A DNA stretch of 64,000 nt from Syncephalastrum monosporum B8922 (Eukaryota; Mucoromycota; Mucoromycetes; Mucorales; Syncephalastraceae): positions 91,623 to 155,622 of the forward strand of contig JNEN01000793.1 in the NCBI GenBank assembly GCA_000697355.1, given 5' to 3'. The notes beneath the pieces are model-generated. The model was given only the letters and a program-made list of their open reading frames with translations. It searched no databases and was not told where the DNA came from. Of this stretch, positions 1 through 12,601 are shown piece by piece (position 1 is the stretch's first letter; every line of letters starts with the position of its first letter). The translations under genes and the position numbers were made by a program.

Positions 1-3000
1 AAGAAGTCTCCTCGAGTGAAACTTGGGCCCACAGAGCGTGTTGAAATTAGGTCAGAACGATCTTTGAGGCGACTCTGGATCTGCTGGAAATCAAGGCAGA
101 CATTGAAAAGGACCAGGCGACATATGATACCTACATTGGCAAGCTCCTGCGTACCCTGCTGGACATGGACTGGCATCAAAAGGTATGCATCCATGTGCGA
201 TTGCCATGGGTTATTAATTCTTTTGCTCTAGGTTAAATACCCGCTTCTGAGCATCCTAGTTCCTAAGCTGGGTACGGCCATCTTTCTCAGACAAGAGCCT
301 CATTTCGTGCGCAAGTGTCTAGTCGCGATGGACAGCTTGAACCTTTCACCTCAGGTCACGACGGTTGTCCTCGCCTTCCTTTACAAGGCCGCGGATGAGA
401 TCTGCCCAGGCTGCGTCGCGCATAAGGGTAAAAATGCACGTATGCAAAAAGCAAACGAGGTAAGTGATATAATACCCTCGACGTGTCTCAGTTTCTTAAG
501 TTCATGGAATAGGCGCAAGTCCAGCAATGGATCGACGTATGGAAGAACGCCGCACTGACTTGCTTGTCATCCTCAAGCGAGCTGATGCGCCGCAACGTCA
601 GCAGCTTCATCTTGCCTCCGCTTTTCCAGTTTTGTCCTGAGAGTTTTTGGAGCCTAGCGCAAGCTCTGAGCGTCCAAAACCAAAATCAGGGCGATGCAGT
701 CGATGTGCGCTACCGTTTGCATGCGTTTGTGGCTGTTGCCAAGGTGGGACGCAGTCTGGATATCGTCGAGGGCGATGCCTATGACCAAGGTGAGTTGCGC
801 CAAGCTTTGTGGCAATTTGGCTCATTCTATCGTACCGTATAGACGAGTCATCATCCAAGCCGTTCACGCTCTCGACCTCGATGCTGAAGCTCGCTATCCA
901 TCACTTTGACCCTCAAGTAAGACTGGATGTGTTGGAGCTGCTGTGCGAGTCGCGCAAGACGACTGCACCCGTGACGCGCACTGAGCTCGACCTGGTCCAA
1001 TTGTTTTTGCCCCTCAACATGAGCTGCACGCTGCCTGACTTTCGCCAGCGTCTGTGCACCTACATTAGCCGCCTTTGCGTGCGTCTGAAGGCTAGTCTTT
1101 ACGCCCTGTACCGCACCCAAAAGAGTCGAAAGCTCTACCTCGAGCGGGGCATGGAGAAATCACCTGAAGCAGCCCAGGCGGCTGCGGCCGAGATCGATGC
1201 GATTCAACACTCGCTGGACTACAGCATCCGTTTTCTGTTTTGGCTGTATGAGCACACTATGACCTCGCTCTATCCGGGCTCGTCGTTCCAGCGCATCTCG
1301 ACTGCTCTGCGTCTGTTCAACACACTCGTCAAGGTGTTTGAGGAAGATGACAAGCAGACGCCGTCGGCTGACTTGCCCTTCCGGCTACCCATCTATTCGG
1401 CACGGAGTGCCAAGCTGCTCGTGGACACGCTCGGTAACCCGTACGATTTCAATCGAGCTGAAGCGTTTGCCATTCTCTGCAGCTTCCCCGCTGCCCTGCC
1501 CGGCATTGACTCGTTTGAGAATGCGCAAAAGCTGCTCTGGTCCAGTCTGACCAAGGTGACAAGCACGCGTGCAGGCGAGAGTGAGAGTGGCGCCATGCTT
1601 TTCCGTCTCGTGTTCTCCAAATATGTTGTTGGCCTAGGCTACAGCTTAAATCCCGACAAGACGCGCTCGGACACGGAAAAGATTGAACAGGATCACACCG
1701 TTGCAGCAGGTAAAAGGTTAAATAAGGCGATAATGATATGTTTAAGCTAACAACCATATCCTAGTCGCTTTCACACAGAAGCTGCTCGACCTGCTTGAGA
1801 AGCAAATGGCTATCGCCAGAGAAAATCTCCTCCTCGCCGCGCAACATTATCCTTTGCACGGCACCTTCTTGGCACTGCAGTAAGTTTGTATTTTCTGCTT
1901 GCAATCTGTGCTGAGTTTCTTGTGCGATAGATATGTTTTTGAGGAAATCGACCGTTCGACCAACTTGGTCCTTGCGGATGTTACTGCCTGGCGGTCACTG
2001 TACACGCGTGCCTTCACGGATATTCATGCCGTACGCGACATTGTGGGCGAGGTGTTGTGTGATCAAGCGCCTGAGGGTAACATGCCTTCCTCTGTGCGCG
2101 AAGCTGACGAGATGGGTGAAAACGAGGACCTGGACAGCGGTGAGTTTGGACCAGCCTATCAGATCATCTTGAGCTGCTGCTGGCGTGCAGTCAAGGAGGC
2201 CAGTGCTTTGTTAGAAACGCTGGTTTCCAAGGCACCTATCGGCGGCGCAGGTAGTGTAAGTATAGCAAACCTAGTAAGATGATATTTGTCTGACACGGAA
2301 AGTAGATCTTGGTCGAGACAGAGGATGTGGTCAAGAGCGGAGAGCTCCTGCGTCAGCTGTTGACGACCGTACGCCATCGGGGTGCCTTTTCGGCCGTGTA
2401 CCCGGCTTATGTCTCGCTCAATGTCAACCTGCTTCAGTCGCGCGACAACACCCTCGCCAAACTGCCCGTGGATTGGTTACAGGTAGGTTCTTGACAGACA
2501 TAAAAAAAAAACTGCCTGCTCATACCGCGTCTTAGGCCGACCTGGAGAGCCTCGTGTGCAGCAATGTCTCGATCACGCGTCGCAGTGCGGGTCTGCCTCT
2601 CTGTATCCTGGCTGTGGTGGGGTCCGAGAAATCGACCCGCAAGCCGCTCCTGGACAAGACCATGAAGCGTTTGTTTGATATCGCCGAGACCATTCCCCCA
2701 GTTGACGCCGACCAGCGCATTGACTTACCCCAGGTGCACGCCTATAACGTCCTGCGCACCATCTTTATGGATGCGAAGCTGGCCGAACGCGTACTCGAGT
2801 ACGCCGCCCAGGGTTTCTCGCTCGCCATCTCTGGTTTCTCATCCAACAGGTAATGGAAAAGCGTGCAGCTTCATCTCTTACAGAGACACTGACCTATCTA
2901 AAGCTGGGCCATCCGTAACTGCGCAGTCATGCTTTTCTCCACCCTGCTGCAGCGTACCTTTGGCGCCAAAAAGACGCGAGACGAGCACAGTAACGTGAAC

Positions 3001-5453
3001 AAGTTGACAGGACGCGAATTCTTTACACGTTATCCTCGTCTACATCCTTATTTGCTGCAGGAGCTCAAGACGGGTGTGGATCAGCTCCTGAGCTCGAATG
3101 GGGTAATTCATAGAATGCGACGCGGGGAGCCGAGACATACTGAACTGTGTTTAGGGTGATATCCATCCGGGTCTCTACCCCATCTTGACCCTTCTCTCGC
3201 GCCTGCATCCCTCCGTGATGGATGGTACGGACAATGTACTGGCCATGTCTGCGTTTGCTCCTCATGTTATGGCCTGCTCCAGGACGTCCATTTACAAGGT
3301 ATGAGGAAAAATTGTAAAATATTTGATTCTGACAGGATATAGACCCGTGAAATGACGGCGCGCGCGCTTGTTCCCCTGATTACCTCGAACGACCTTACCT
3401 CGACGGTGGTGGATATTCTCAGGTTCCCTACGGATGCCTCTCAAAACGAGATTCACGGTCGTCTCCTCCAGGTGCAGTTTCTCTTACGCGGCCATTTGTA
3501 CAACCCCAGCCTGCGTGAGCCTCTCATCGAGTTTGGCAAACGCGTACCGTCCCTGCTTGAGGCGATCCTAGTCGAGGCGGCATCTGGCAAGTTTAGTAAC
3601 ATGACGTACGCCCTCCTGCTTGACCTGGTGAGCGAATTCTTCTTCGATGGCGCGTGGCTGACGGTCGAGCGCGACAACAGCATAATGAAAGGTGCATGAA
3701 ACGACCCTGCGTGTATGAGTCTATTCTAATCTTATTGACGTATAGTTCTGCAAGATCTGACGCCCGTCTTTGAGTCCCTTCGACGCACGGCATGGCAGAC
3801 ATGCATCGGAGGCGTCCTCCTTGATACACCGTCCCTGGTGGGTGCCTACTTAGTGCGCACATCCATGGCGCGGATCGTTTTGCAGGGCTCGCTCCAGGGG
3901 CTCGCATTTGCTGAGAAGCTTGCCGACGTATTATTTTTATTGGATGATGCCGACTATGAAGTGCGACTCGAAACCATGAAACGCCTGGAGAAACACTTTT
4001 CTAGCAAGATCGAGCGCAGTGTCGAAGAGACCGAAGCGTACGTCTCCCGCGATATCTTTTCACAGCGTATCTCACCCCAATCCATATAGCCTCCATTATG
4101 TCCGCAAAAACCTGTTGCTCAAGACGTACGAGGGCGAGAGCAACCAGGAGTGCTTTGTTTTTGCCGCCCGTTTCCTCCTCACCTTCACAGCCTCGGGCGC
4201 TGCCCTGTTCGAGGAAGGCGAGATGGCTTTTACGCATCAGGACTATTGGAACCGGCTCGTGGAGCAGTTTGGCTCGGTTCACTCTCAGTCTGTGTCTGAT
4301 GCTGTGCTGCCGCTGTTGGGTGCTCTGCTGACTGAGGTCATGAAAACATCAGATGCGGCCTTCTCTGCGCAGTGCTTGGATATGTGGACCCACCACGTCA
4401 TCCAGTGCAGTGTCCCCTCTTCGGTAAACGCACATAACGTGCACAGAGATATGTATCTCATGCTACTACTTAGGAATTGCCACTTCGCGAGTCAGCTGTG
4501 GAGTCGATCCGGTACATGGCCAACACCGTGTTTTCTACGCATCAAGACCCGCACCTTCAAAAGTCACAAAACACCATGAAACTCTGTATCGCACAGCTCC
4601 TTCAAGATGATGATATTGATATTCGTGATATGATGGCCGAAAGCGTCAGCAATGCCCTGGGTCTTTCTGTAAGTGCTTCCTGGTTCTGTTACATGATGAA
4701 TCACTTACCCTACTTAGATCACGGTTCATCCCGAGCGTGCGTTGGAGTTGATCTATCAGCATTTGATCAAGCATACCGTTGAGTATAACGAGCTCCGTCA
4801 GGCACTTCTGCAGCAATTGCTCTCGGAACGAGACCTCGACGCCGTCTATGACGAAGAACTCGCCACCGTCAAGCCCTTGTTTGCAAAGGAGAACCCCAAT
4901 ATCTTCAAGGAAGATCTGGTCGATACACAGTGGTTGTACCTCGCGCTTGACAAACTTTGCGACGATAGCTGTATTACCTTGCTCAAGCCGGCAGGCTTGC
5001 ACAGCGCCAAGCAAGTAAGCAGGCTATTGAAGAAGACGTCTCAATTGGTAAGACAGAGTCCTTTACTGGTAAAAGATGCTGATAAAATGCAGTCGATGAT
5101 CCACGGTCCCTACGGTGTCACTTCACGGCCTGGTATCTTTATCGCGGCTTATGCGAATATCATGGCGGCCACCCTTTTGTTCAGCTATGCGAGCGAGGAT
5201 GCAGATATCACCGAAGCTGGTCAAGGTAAGAGGGATAAAAAGACCGTATTTTTCTTGGATATCTGACGTAGGAAAAATAGAACTCTCGCGTATTATTGAC
5301 GAGGTGCAAGACAGTGCTGTGCACCCCGTACTTTGGCAAATTATCTGCGGCCGTGAAGGCTTGTCCTCGAAATTGGATGGTTATCTTGCTCGCTGTGGCA
5401 AGTCAAATCACGGAAGCTTGTTCCTCATCACCCCTGATGCTCGCAAAGCATAG
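1..5453 (+). CDS. TRM732: THADA/Trm732-like protein, 5' truncated by window edge
   Basis: Large multi-exon gene that enters the window mid-gene (first visible exon begins after an AG near position 51) and ends at a TAG at 5451-5453. Trm732/THADA proteins are helical-repeat partners of the Trm7 methyltransferase and are needed for 2'-O-methylation of position 32 in tRNA anticodon loops. The family signature (DUF2428) is visible at about 2533-2850, with the run SNVSITRRSAGLP followed by hydrophobic residues. Almost the whole remaining length reads as leucine-rich helices, as expected for HEAT-like repeats. I count more than a dozen short introns with GT/AG borders, for example 178-231 and 5226-5271. 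The last exon continues in frame into RIIDEVQDSAVHPVLWQ and ends in TPDARKA. It is tail-to-tail with the next gene. THADA-type membership is secure; the tRNA role is inferred from yeast Trm732. Confidence 0.85.
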
Positions 5454-5569
5454 AAAAATCAAACATATGATACATCATTACATAGACAGTTAAAAAAAGT
5501 TTATACCGTTGTCCCTGTCCATGACTGTGAGAATCTTTTTTGCTTTATTATGCGTATGCGAAGATGACT

Positions 5570-6466
5570 TTATGGGATCAGAGGCAAATAAGTGGGTGTC
5601 TTGGCCTTGTATGCGTTCCATTCGTCCCCAAAGAAACGCAAGAGGGTGTACTCTTCATATCGAATGCGGTCAGAGAAGAAACGATAGAGCCAAAAGATGG
5701 ACAGGCCGAGGCAGATGGGGTTGAGCAGCAAGAATTGCACGCCGACGGCCCACCAGTAGAAGCCAAAGTAGGAGGGGTGTCGCATGATGCTGTAGATGCC
5801 GTGTGTAACCAGGACATGATCATGCTCCTTTGCGTCCACAATATGATGCGAAAAGTTGTGTCGTGCTGAAAACATTGCAGTAGTTCGACAGGTCTGGCCC
5901 ACCAAAATCAAAAACAGGCCTAGGGATTTCTTTGTTAATGGATAATTGGTCACTCAATAAGCTGACTTACCAATCCAGTTGATCCAGCCGAACGAGTTCC
6001 AGGAAGTGGGGAAGAGCCAGTATTCGACGAGAAACTCGAGCAGGCCAACGGCATGGGCGAGATGATATTGAGAGCTGTGATTGATAAGGAACGCTATGGG
6101 ATAGTCTAATAAGTCATCAAAGACGCATTGGATGATCCTATTACTTTACTTACAATCAAGCGATAATTTATGGGGGTTGAAAAGGGCAGTGGCAAGGTAC
6201 TCCAGAAAGTGGAAGACGGCGAGGGAGGCGATAAAGAAGCCGAACTGCTTTGCGTCGACGCAGGTCAGGGTATAAAATAAGCCAGCGCCGAACACGCCAC
6301 CGAGCAAGAAGCCGTACGTTGCAATGTTCTGAGGCGTGTTTTCTCCATCGAACCAGTGGATCTTGCCATCCCGCGACCGTTCGTGCAATTCTCTGTACCG
6401 ATGCATAGAAGCCACATCAGTGCGATCGACATCGCGGGTCAGGCGTATCGTACCACCGCCTGCCAT
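5570..6466 (-). CDS. STE14: Protein-S-isoprenylcysteine O-methyltransferase (Ste14/ICMT)
   Basis: Three exons (6466-6154, 6105-5971, 5919-5570) sum to 798 nt, giving 265 aa. ICMT is an endoplasmic-reticulum membrane enzyme that uses S-adenosylmethionine to methyl-esterify the farnesylated or geranylgeranylated C-terminal cysteine of CaaX proteins such as Ras and mating pheromones. The C-terminal half carries the family core: the GQ(T)CRT start of the catalytic region, SARHNFSHH, VTHGIYSIMRHPSYFGF, and the RIRYEE...GDEW segment. Several hydrophobic stretches are visible (around GFLLGGVFGAGLFY, FGFFIASLAVFHFLEYL, and FYWWAVGVQFLLL), matching the multi-pass family. Start chosen at the first Met (MAGGGTIRL). 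It shares a 134-bp divergent promoter with the IST1 gene. Confidence 0.93.
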
Positions 6467-6600
6467 GACAACAAATAAAACAATAAAATAGTAGGGAAAA
6501 GAGAAGGGGAATTATGCGGCTGCACCTGTCGTCGTATTTTTGAGGCACCTCCTCCGAACACCTTTTTTGCCTTTCTTATTGTCCTTTTACTACACGAGAA

Positions 6601-7800
6601 ATGTACAATGCCAACCGACTCAAGGTCAACCTGAAATTGGCCATCAATCGATTGAAGATGCTGCAGGCCAAGAAGGCTTCTATTACGCAAGCACAGCGCC
6701 GCGAGATTGCTACTCTCCTGAGCAAGCACAAGGAAGAAAGCGCCCGGGTACGCGTCGAGCATATTATCCGCGAAGATCTCTTGATGGAGGCCATGGAGAT
6801 GCTCGAGCTCTATTGCGACCTCCTGCTCGCTCGTTTTGGTCTTTTAGACCAGTACAAGTAAGCGCTTGTTAGGCCTTCTACATACGGCCATTGATATAGG
6901 CTTTTTGCTTAGGACCTGCGAGCCGAGCATTGCGGAGGCAGTCCATACTATTATTTGGGCTTCACCTCGCACAGATGAGGTCAAGGAACTCGGTGTGGTA
7001 TGTACCCGTAATGTTCTTTTTTTTTTTTTTTTCTTTTTGTTTTTTTCACGAAGTGTGCTTACGAGAACATGCATGATATTATCTTCAGGTCCGGGACCAG
7101 CTGGCTTCCAAGTTTGGCAAGGAATTCGCCATGAATGCCTTGGAGAACACAGACGATATGGTCAATGCTCGTGTAAGTATTGTCAGTACCGTCAGTCATC
7201 ATGAGGTTCCTCAGCCTTGACTCGTACGTGTAGGTGATGGCTAAACTTGAAGTCAGCGCCCCCGACCCGTACCTCGTCGAACGCTATCTAGAGGAAATTG
7301 CTCGCACCTACGACGTCGTTTGGGCGTCTTCTATTCTGGCTGCAGAGCAAGAGGACGCATCTGACGATGATTCTGACGGCGGCCTCAACGAGGTGAGAAC
7401 TACTTACTTTTACTTTTACTTATCAGCTATTTAAACTTGCGATGTGTGCAGGCTGCTCTAATGGAACCTCCTTTGGTGTCTGAGCACATGTCTCCGAAGG
7501 TATGCACTCAAAACAGCAATTTTTTATCCACCATATTTCTGAACGAAGCTGTGATAACAGCCAAAACCCCTTGAACCAAAGAACACTCCTCCTCCGTCAC
7601 AACCTGAGCCAGAAGATGACGATTTGGAGGATACCCCGGAGCTGCCCGATATACCCTCGAAAGCACCACCTGGCGCTCCGAAGCGCAGTCCTACACGGCC
7701 GGAGAAACCCACACCACCACCTACCAGCAACAATGGCAATAGCATGGACAGCGCAGACGATGAGTTGGCACGACGCTTGGCAGCATTGAAAAAGAGATAA
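6601..7800 (+). CDS. IST1: IST1 homologue, ESCRT-III-associated regulator
   Basis: Six exons (6601-6857, 6913-6997, 7089-7172, 7234-7392, 7452-7499, 7561-7800) sum to 873 nt, 290 aa. Ist1 is an ESCRT-III-like protein that controls recruitment of the AAA ATPase Vps4 in multivesicular-body sorting and membrane scission. The N-terminal 190 residues form the conserved helical core: an N-terminal run of basic residues (RLKVNLKLAINRLKML), then RREIATLLSKHKEESARVRVEHIIRED and LELYCDLLLARF. A proline-rich linker follows. The last residues, DELARRLAALKKR, fit the MIM1 motif that binds the MIT domain of Vps4. Its stop lies 31 bp from the stop of the opposing MSH6 gene. Confidence 0.95.
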
Positions 7801-7831
7801 TTTAGCCTGTTATCAAACTTTTAATATTCTT

Positions 7832-10800
7832 TTAAGTCGCTCGAGCGAGGCCTTTGAAGATACGACGCATTGTCTGTGTGTTACGCGTGTCACGACCACG
7901 TTGGGTTTGCATATCTTCCGCTACATCACCAATGTCCTCGTCCTCACCCTTGGACATGAGGTACACAAAGTCAGAAAGCACTGAAGGTGAGAGTTTCTTC
8001 TCTTGCTGTTCACCAAAGGTGGTGTCCTTGAGTCTGTGCTGGCTCTCGAACTGATCCGCCACCTGCGTTGCTTTCTTGATAACTTCATTCGGAACACCTG
8101 CCATGTGAGCCACGTTCATACCAAAGGATTTTTCACAGATGCCGGGCGTCAACTTGTACAAGAAGGTGACAGTGTTTTCGTCCTCATCCATGTAGTATCC
8201 CCTACCGCACACGTGAGCGTCTCCTTCAATCGTGCTGGTTTTTTTTTTGCTTACATGTGCATATTGTTGATGCTGGGGTTGCGATCGAATTCACGACAAA
8301 GTGTCTGGTAATGCGTCGAAAACATTCCCAAACATCCGACGTGGGTGGCAAGGTAGTGGAGGACGGCATACGCAATCGCATAGCCATCAAAGGTCGATGT
8401 GCCTCGACCGAGCTCGTCGAGGATGACCATCGAATGAGGTGTGGCTTCATGCAGAATTTTAGATGTCTCTGCAAGCTCGACCATGAAGGTAGACTGGCCG
8501 GCCATGATGTTGTCATTTGCGCCGATACGGGTATAGATGCGGTCACACGGAGTGAGGCGGCATGAGCGCGCAGGAACATAACAGCCGAGTTGCGCCATGA
8601 TGATAGCGACACAAGTCTACACAAAAATATCAGTATACGCAAAGTTCGTATGCCAGGATGGGAAATTTACCTGTCGCAAAATGGTCGATTTACCGCCCAT
8701 GTTGGGACCGGTCAGCACAATGATATTGGGGTCATTGCCACCCAGGGTAGTGTCGTTAGGAATAAAGTCGGTGGCAACGCTAGGTGTCCATATCAGTCAG
8801 TAATGGCCTTGTCATTGCGGCAGAAGAGTTTACCCTGGCACGACACACGGGTGACGAAGATCCTCGAATTCAACCACGCTCGTCTCTTGTTCAATGATTT
8901 GGGGTCGACAGGCAGGTTCTGTACATCCAAGCAGTCATAAGTATCCTGTATACGCACTCAATTCAGTAATGACGATATTACCGCCCAAGTTGGCAGAGCT
9001 TTTCGCAAGGCCCATCAAGACGTCAATTTCCGCGATATGGTGCACAGCCTTGAGCCACATCGCATAGTCCTTGTCAAAATCAGCGTAGACTTCGCTCGTG
9101 AAGTTTTTGATGTAAGCTGTCTTGGTCTCGAGGAGCTCCTTGTACCGTATGACCATCTGCTTAATGGAAGAATCCCAGTAACGGCTCACTTTCTGTACAA
9201 AGTCAAAGTGTTCAATCGAAGGCGCCCTACATCCTTGGGAAACACTTACTGAAGTGGATGACAACTGTACCCAATCGTTGGGCACCTTGACACCTTTGGG
9301 AACTTCCATCTGGTAAATTTCTTTGCCCATGTCTTTGTAGCAAATTTGTGCGCATCTTTTCGTTGTCAAATTGTTAAGATCATATACTCAAGTTAGACCT
9401 TTGTATGGCTTACTTGAGCTGCTTTTTGACAGATAAGAGATACTCGTCAAATTCGTTTTCAGCAGCGGAAATCTGGTCCAAGAGCGCATCCCAGTTAGAG
9501 TTCACGCCGCGTACAGGGATGATCACGCGCATCTTTTGATCTAAAGAATGTGTGAGTTTAAAAGTGACCCCCTTGTTGACACTTACAGTCGATTTCCACG
9601 TCATCGATCTTGAAAGCATCCTTGAAGAAATGCAGTCGCTCCGTCATGTCGGGGAAGTCATTGACCACTTGCTGCAACAGGCGTGCAGTAATGATATCCT
9701 GGCTCGCGCACAATTCATTTGCTATATCCTATCGCGGGTTGAGTACCCCTACCGTGTTGTTCACATTCTTCATACCTGCATCTTTTGAAAACCATCCAAG
9801 GTGGCCAAAAACTCCTTGACCTTGCAACGCCCCGAGTGGACACGCGAGATCAGGCGCTCCAAATCAGGCAAGTTGGCCATGGCCGCCGTCAATACGTCCA
9901 CAATGGCAGACTGGCTCATAAAATTCTCCACCGCATCCAGACGCTCATTGATGGCATGAGCCGTTCGCAGCGGATGACACAGTCTGCGCCGGAACAGGCG
10001 TTTTCCAAAGGGCGTGGTACAGTTGTTGAGCAATTTGAAAACGGTGCCTTCTTCTGAACCGTCATGTGAGTTTTGAAAGATTTCGAGGTTGGCGAGGGTC
10101 TGCCCGTCGAGTACAAGTGAAGATGTCTTTTGCATCGGGTCGTAGACACGGACGTTCTTGGCCGAGAGCAGCTCTCGATCGAGTTTCAACTGTTCATGGT
10201 CAACATCAATATCATTGCGAGCCTTCGCCTTGGTCACTTACGCTACGCAAATATGACACAAGGCCACCGATCGCGGACATCACCAGCTCGTCGTTGCGGT
10301 ATTGCTTGAGAGCCTCCGGCCATGATTCTAAAGCCCCATTGAGATGGCGTCCTCCCATGCGATTTGTCTTTACTACCTTCATCCTCATCAAAGTAACCAC
10401 TGATGCGAATCTCGTCCATGGTATGCATGGCATCCCAGAACTCATAAGGAGCCTTGAGCTGGTTCCAGATGGGGTCGTTCAGCGTGTTCTTTAATATACG
10501 CGCAGTTTGCTTGCTTAAGCAGTTCTAAGAAACCACTGTCAGTAGATGGTAACAACAGGACAAGAACACACCTTTTCGGTCACCAGCTCTCTTGGTTGGA
10601 TTTGGGTAACAAGTGTCTCAAACTTTGTACGGTTCACATCGTCATTGATTGTCACAAGGTTAAACTCGGCCGTAGCGCTGTCCACAAAGCAGATACCGAA
10701 CCGGGGTGGGACATGGGGCGCGGGGCAGTATTCCTAAGCATGCATTATGCCAAACATGAGTCCAGTTACCTCCAACAGCGTGGTCGAAAATTGCTTACCT

Positions 10801-12526
10801 TAATAGACATACAGTAGGTACTCAGATCGTTTGTCAGAAGGCCAGCGTCGACAAGGGTACCCGCTGTCAGCACCGAGGTCAGTTCACGGCGGATGACTTT
10901 ATCGGCCTTGCTTTTGGTATCGTTTCGCTCGCGCATGCTCTTTCCAATGGCCGTTTCCATCTGATCGACTTTGGCTACCTTGTGACTACAAAGCTAGGTG
11001 AGCATCTAGACAAATGGAAGTTGAATGGCGCTGGTTTACCCTCGGGCTATGAATTGTGCCGCCCAATAGTCAAATGACATCTCCGGTACGCCCACCATAC
11101 GCATGTTGACACGCTCGGTCAACTTCAGATCGAAATCCTTATGGCCCACATCGGCATCCTTTTCGTATAGCTCTGACAAGAAGAAAAAAAAAAAAATAAT
11201 CAGACTACGTCCACATTGCATAATCTTGCGCTTACCGTAGAATTTGCCTTTTTTGAAGAATACAATCTATTTAACGGCGTCAGCAACGCGAAGGGTTCCT
11301 CTAGTAGTCACTTACGGTATCCCAGTTGGCAGCTTTGACCTCCCAATACTGCTTCTCGAACGGCGTAAACTTTCCCCACGCCGAGGCGGGCACATACAAA
11401 GTTCTTGGATCGTAGTCCGGCGAGCCTTCAGAGGAAATGAATGAGAACGAGTCATGCAGTACGTTTGCGACTCACCGATTGGATTTTTATCCTTATCCTT
11501 GATGTCCAGCAACCAGGAATAACGCTGCTCGTTCTTTTCTTTGAATTTTTGGCCTCGTTCCTAAACACACATGAGTCACGCCAATCCATGCTCAACAAAG
11601 GCGGGTACCTGTCTTTGATTCTCCCGCGTTGGCTCATAGGGCGATCTCACAGAGATACCCTGTTCATGTCGATGAGTGCTACGAGGCAAACAGATCTATT
11701 GGCTTACCTTAAATCGTTGCTCAAGTGGGCTCAAGGAGAGAGTTGACTGTGCAGGCGCTTTACGAGATGGTTTGGTGGGTTTTGGTGTCGGTTCATCTTC
11801 GTCCATGCTTTCGGCGACTGTCAAGGTATCAGTCATCCTGTCGAATAAGCGGACGTATTAAAGTACCTGAATCTCCCATGACTTCATCGTCATCGTGATC
11901 CGCTGCTGAAGGCTCGGGTTGATAGTCGTCGTCTTCATCATCTTCATCGTCTATTTTTCGCATGAGACGCTTTCTTTTGGGCGTCTTGAGTCGATCTATC
12001 ATCCAGGAATCAGCGTATAAGTCACCCACTTTTCAAGGTACAAAGAAAAGCTAGTTACCAGGAGCAGTGGGTGTTTTCGGCGGGTGCACGTCGTCCTCCT
12101 CGTCCTCGTCAGAGTAAAGGTAGCTGACACGCTTGGTAGGGCGGCCCTAAAGTGATCGTCAGTGTTCCAGGCAACGCTATCTTCCTGCCACGAACATACC
12201 GAGCGTGACACGGCCGGAACCGCTTCTTCGTCGTCTTCGTTGTCACTTTCAAGCAGATCCTCGGACCTTTTCTCTCCTACGCCTTGAGGCCGATCAGCAT
12301 GATCAGGTTTGGCATCGCGAATAGCGAGCGATTCAGCAACGTGCTCGTGGTGCGTACTCGGTTGTTTCCCGTGGTCAATCTTTTTCTTGTCCGCATTCGT
12401 ATTGTTGTTCGAATCGCCATTGTTGCTGCTCGAAGCCGGCGCAGACTGAGCAGGCGCTTTTGGAGCAAAGAAAGAGAGCAGACTCGACTGGCCGGGCTTT
12501 GGTTTCTGACGAGGTGCAGGTGCCAT
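7832..12526 (-). CDS. MSH6: DNA mismatch repair protein MSH6
   Basis: Multi-exon gene for a MutS homologue, the partner of Msh2 in MutS-alpha, which recognises base-base mismatches and small loops. The N-terminus (ATG 12526-12524) contains QSSLLSFF, a PCNA-interacting PIP box, followed by a long acidic/basic disordered tail typical of Msh6. The mismatch-binding domain is visible as [18 protein letters not shown], which contains the Phe-x-Glu mismatch-wedge motif (FYE). The ATPase has Walker [10 protein letters not shown] near 8690-8710, Walker [16 protein letters not shown] near 8390-8420, and a STHY signature at 8310-8320. The protein ends GLARAT. More than a dozen short introns break the reading frame. 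MSH6 rather than MSH3 is called from the N-terminal layout and the position of the FYE motif. Two ACGCGT boxes lie just upstream. Confidence 0.95.
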
Positions 12527-12573
12527 GAAGAATGATGTCAGAAACAAAAAAAAAAAAGCTGCAAAAATTAAGC

Positions 12574-12579
12574 ACGCGT
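12574..12579. promoter_or_regulatory. MluI cell-cycle box (ACGCGT), MSH6-proximal copy
   Basis: Perfect palindromic ACGCGT, 48 bp upstream of the MSH6 start. In yeasts this is the MBF (Mbp1-Swi6) site that drives G1/S expression of replication and repair genes, MSH6 among them. Function here is inferred from that precedent and from the second copy nearby. Confidence 0.6.
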
Positions 12580-12595
12580 ATGCGCGCGTCTTGAA

Positions 12596-12601
12596 ACGCG
12601 T
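12596..12601. promoter_or_regulatory. MluI cell-cycle box (ACGCGT), MSH6-distal copy
   Basis: Second perfect ACGCGT within the larger palindrome AAACGCGTTT, 22 bp from the first copy and 70 bp from the MSH6 ATG. A CGCGCG run lies between the two. Confidence 0.6.
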
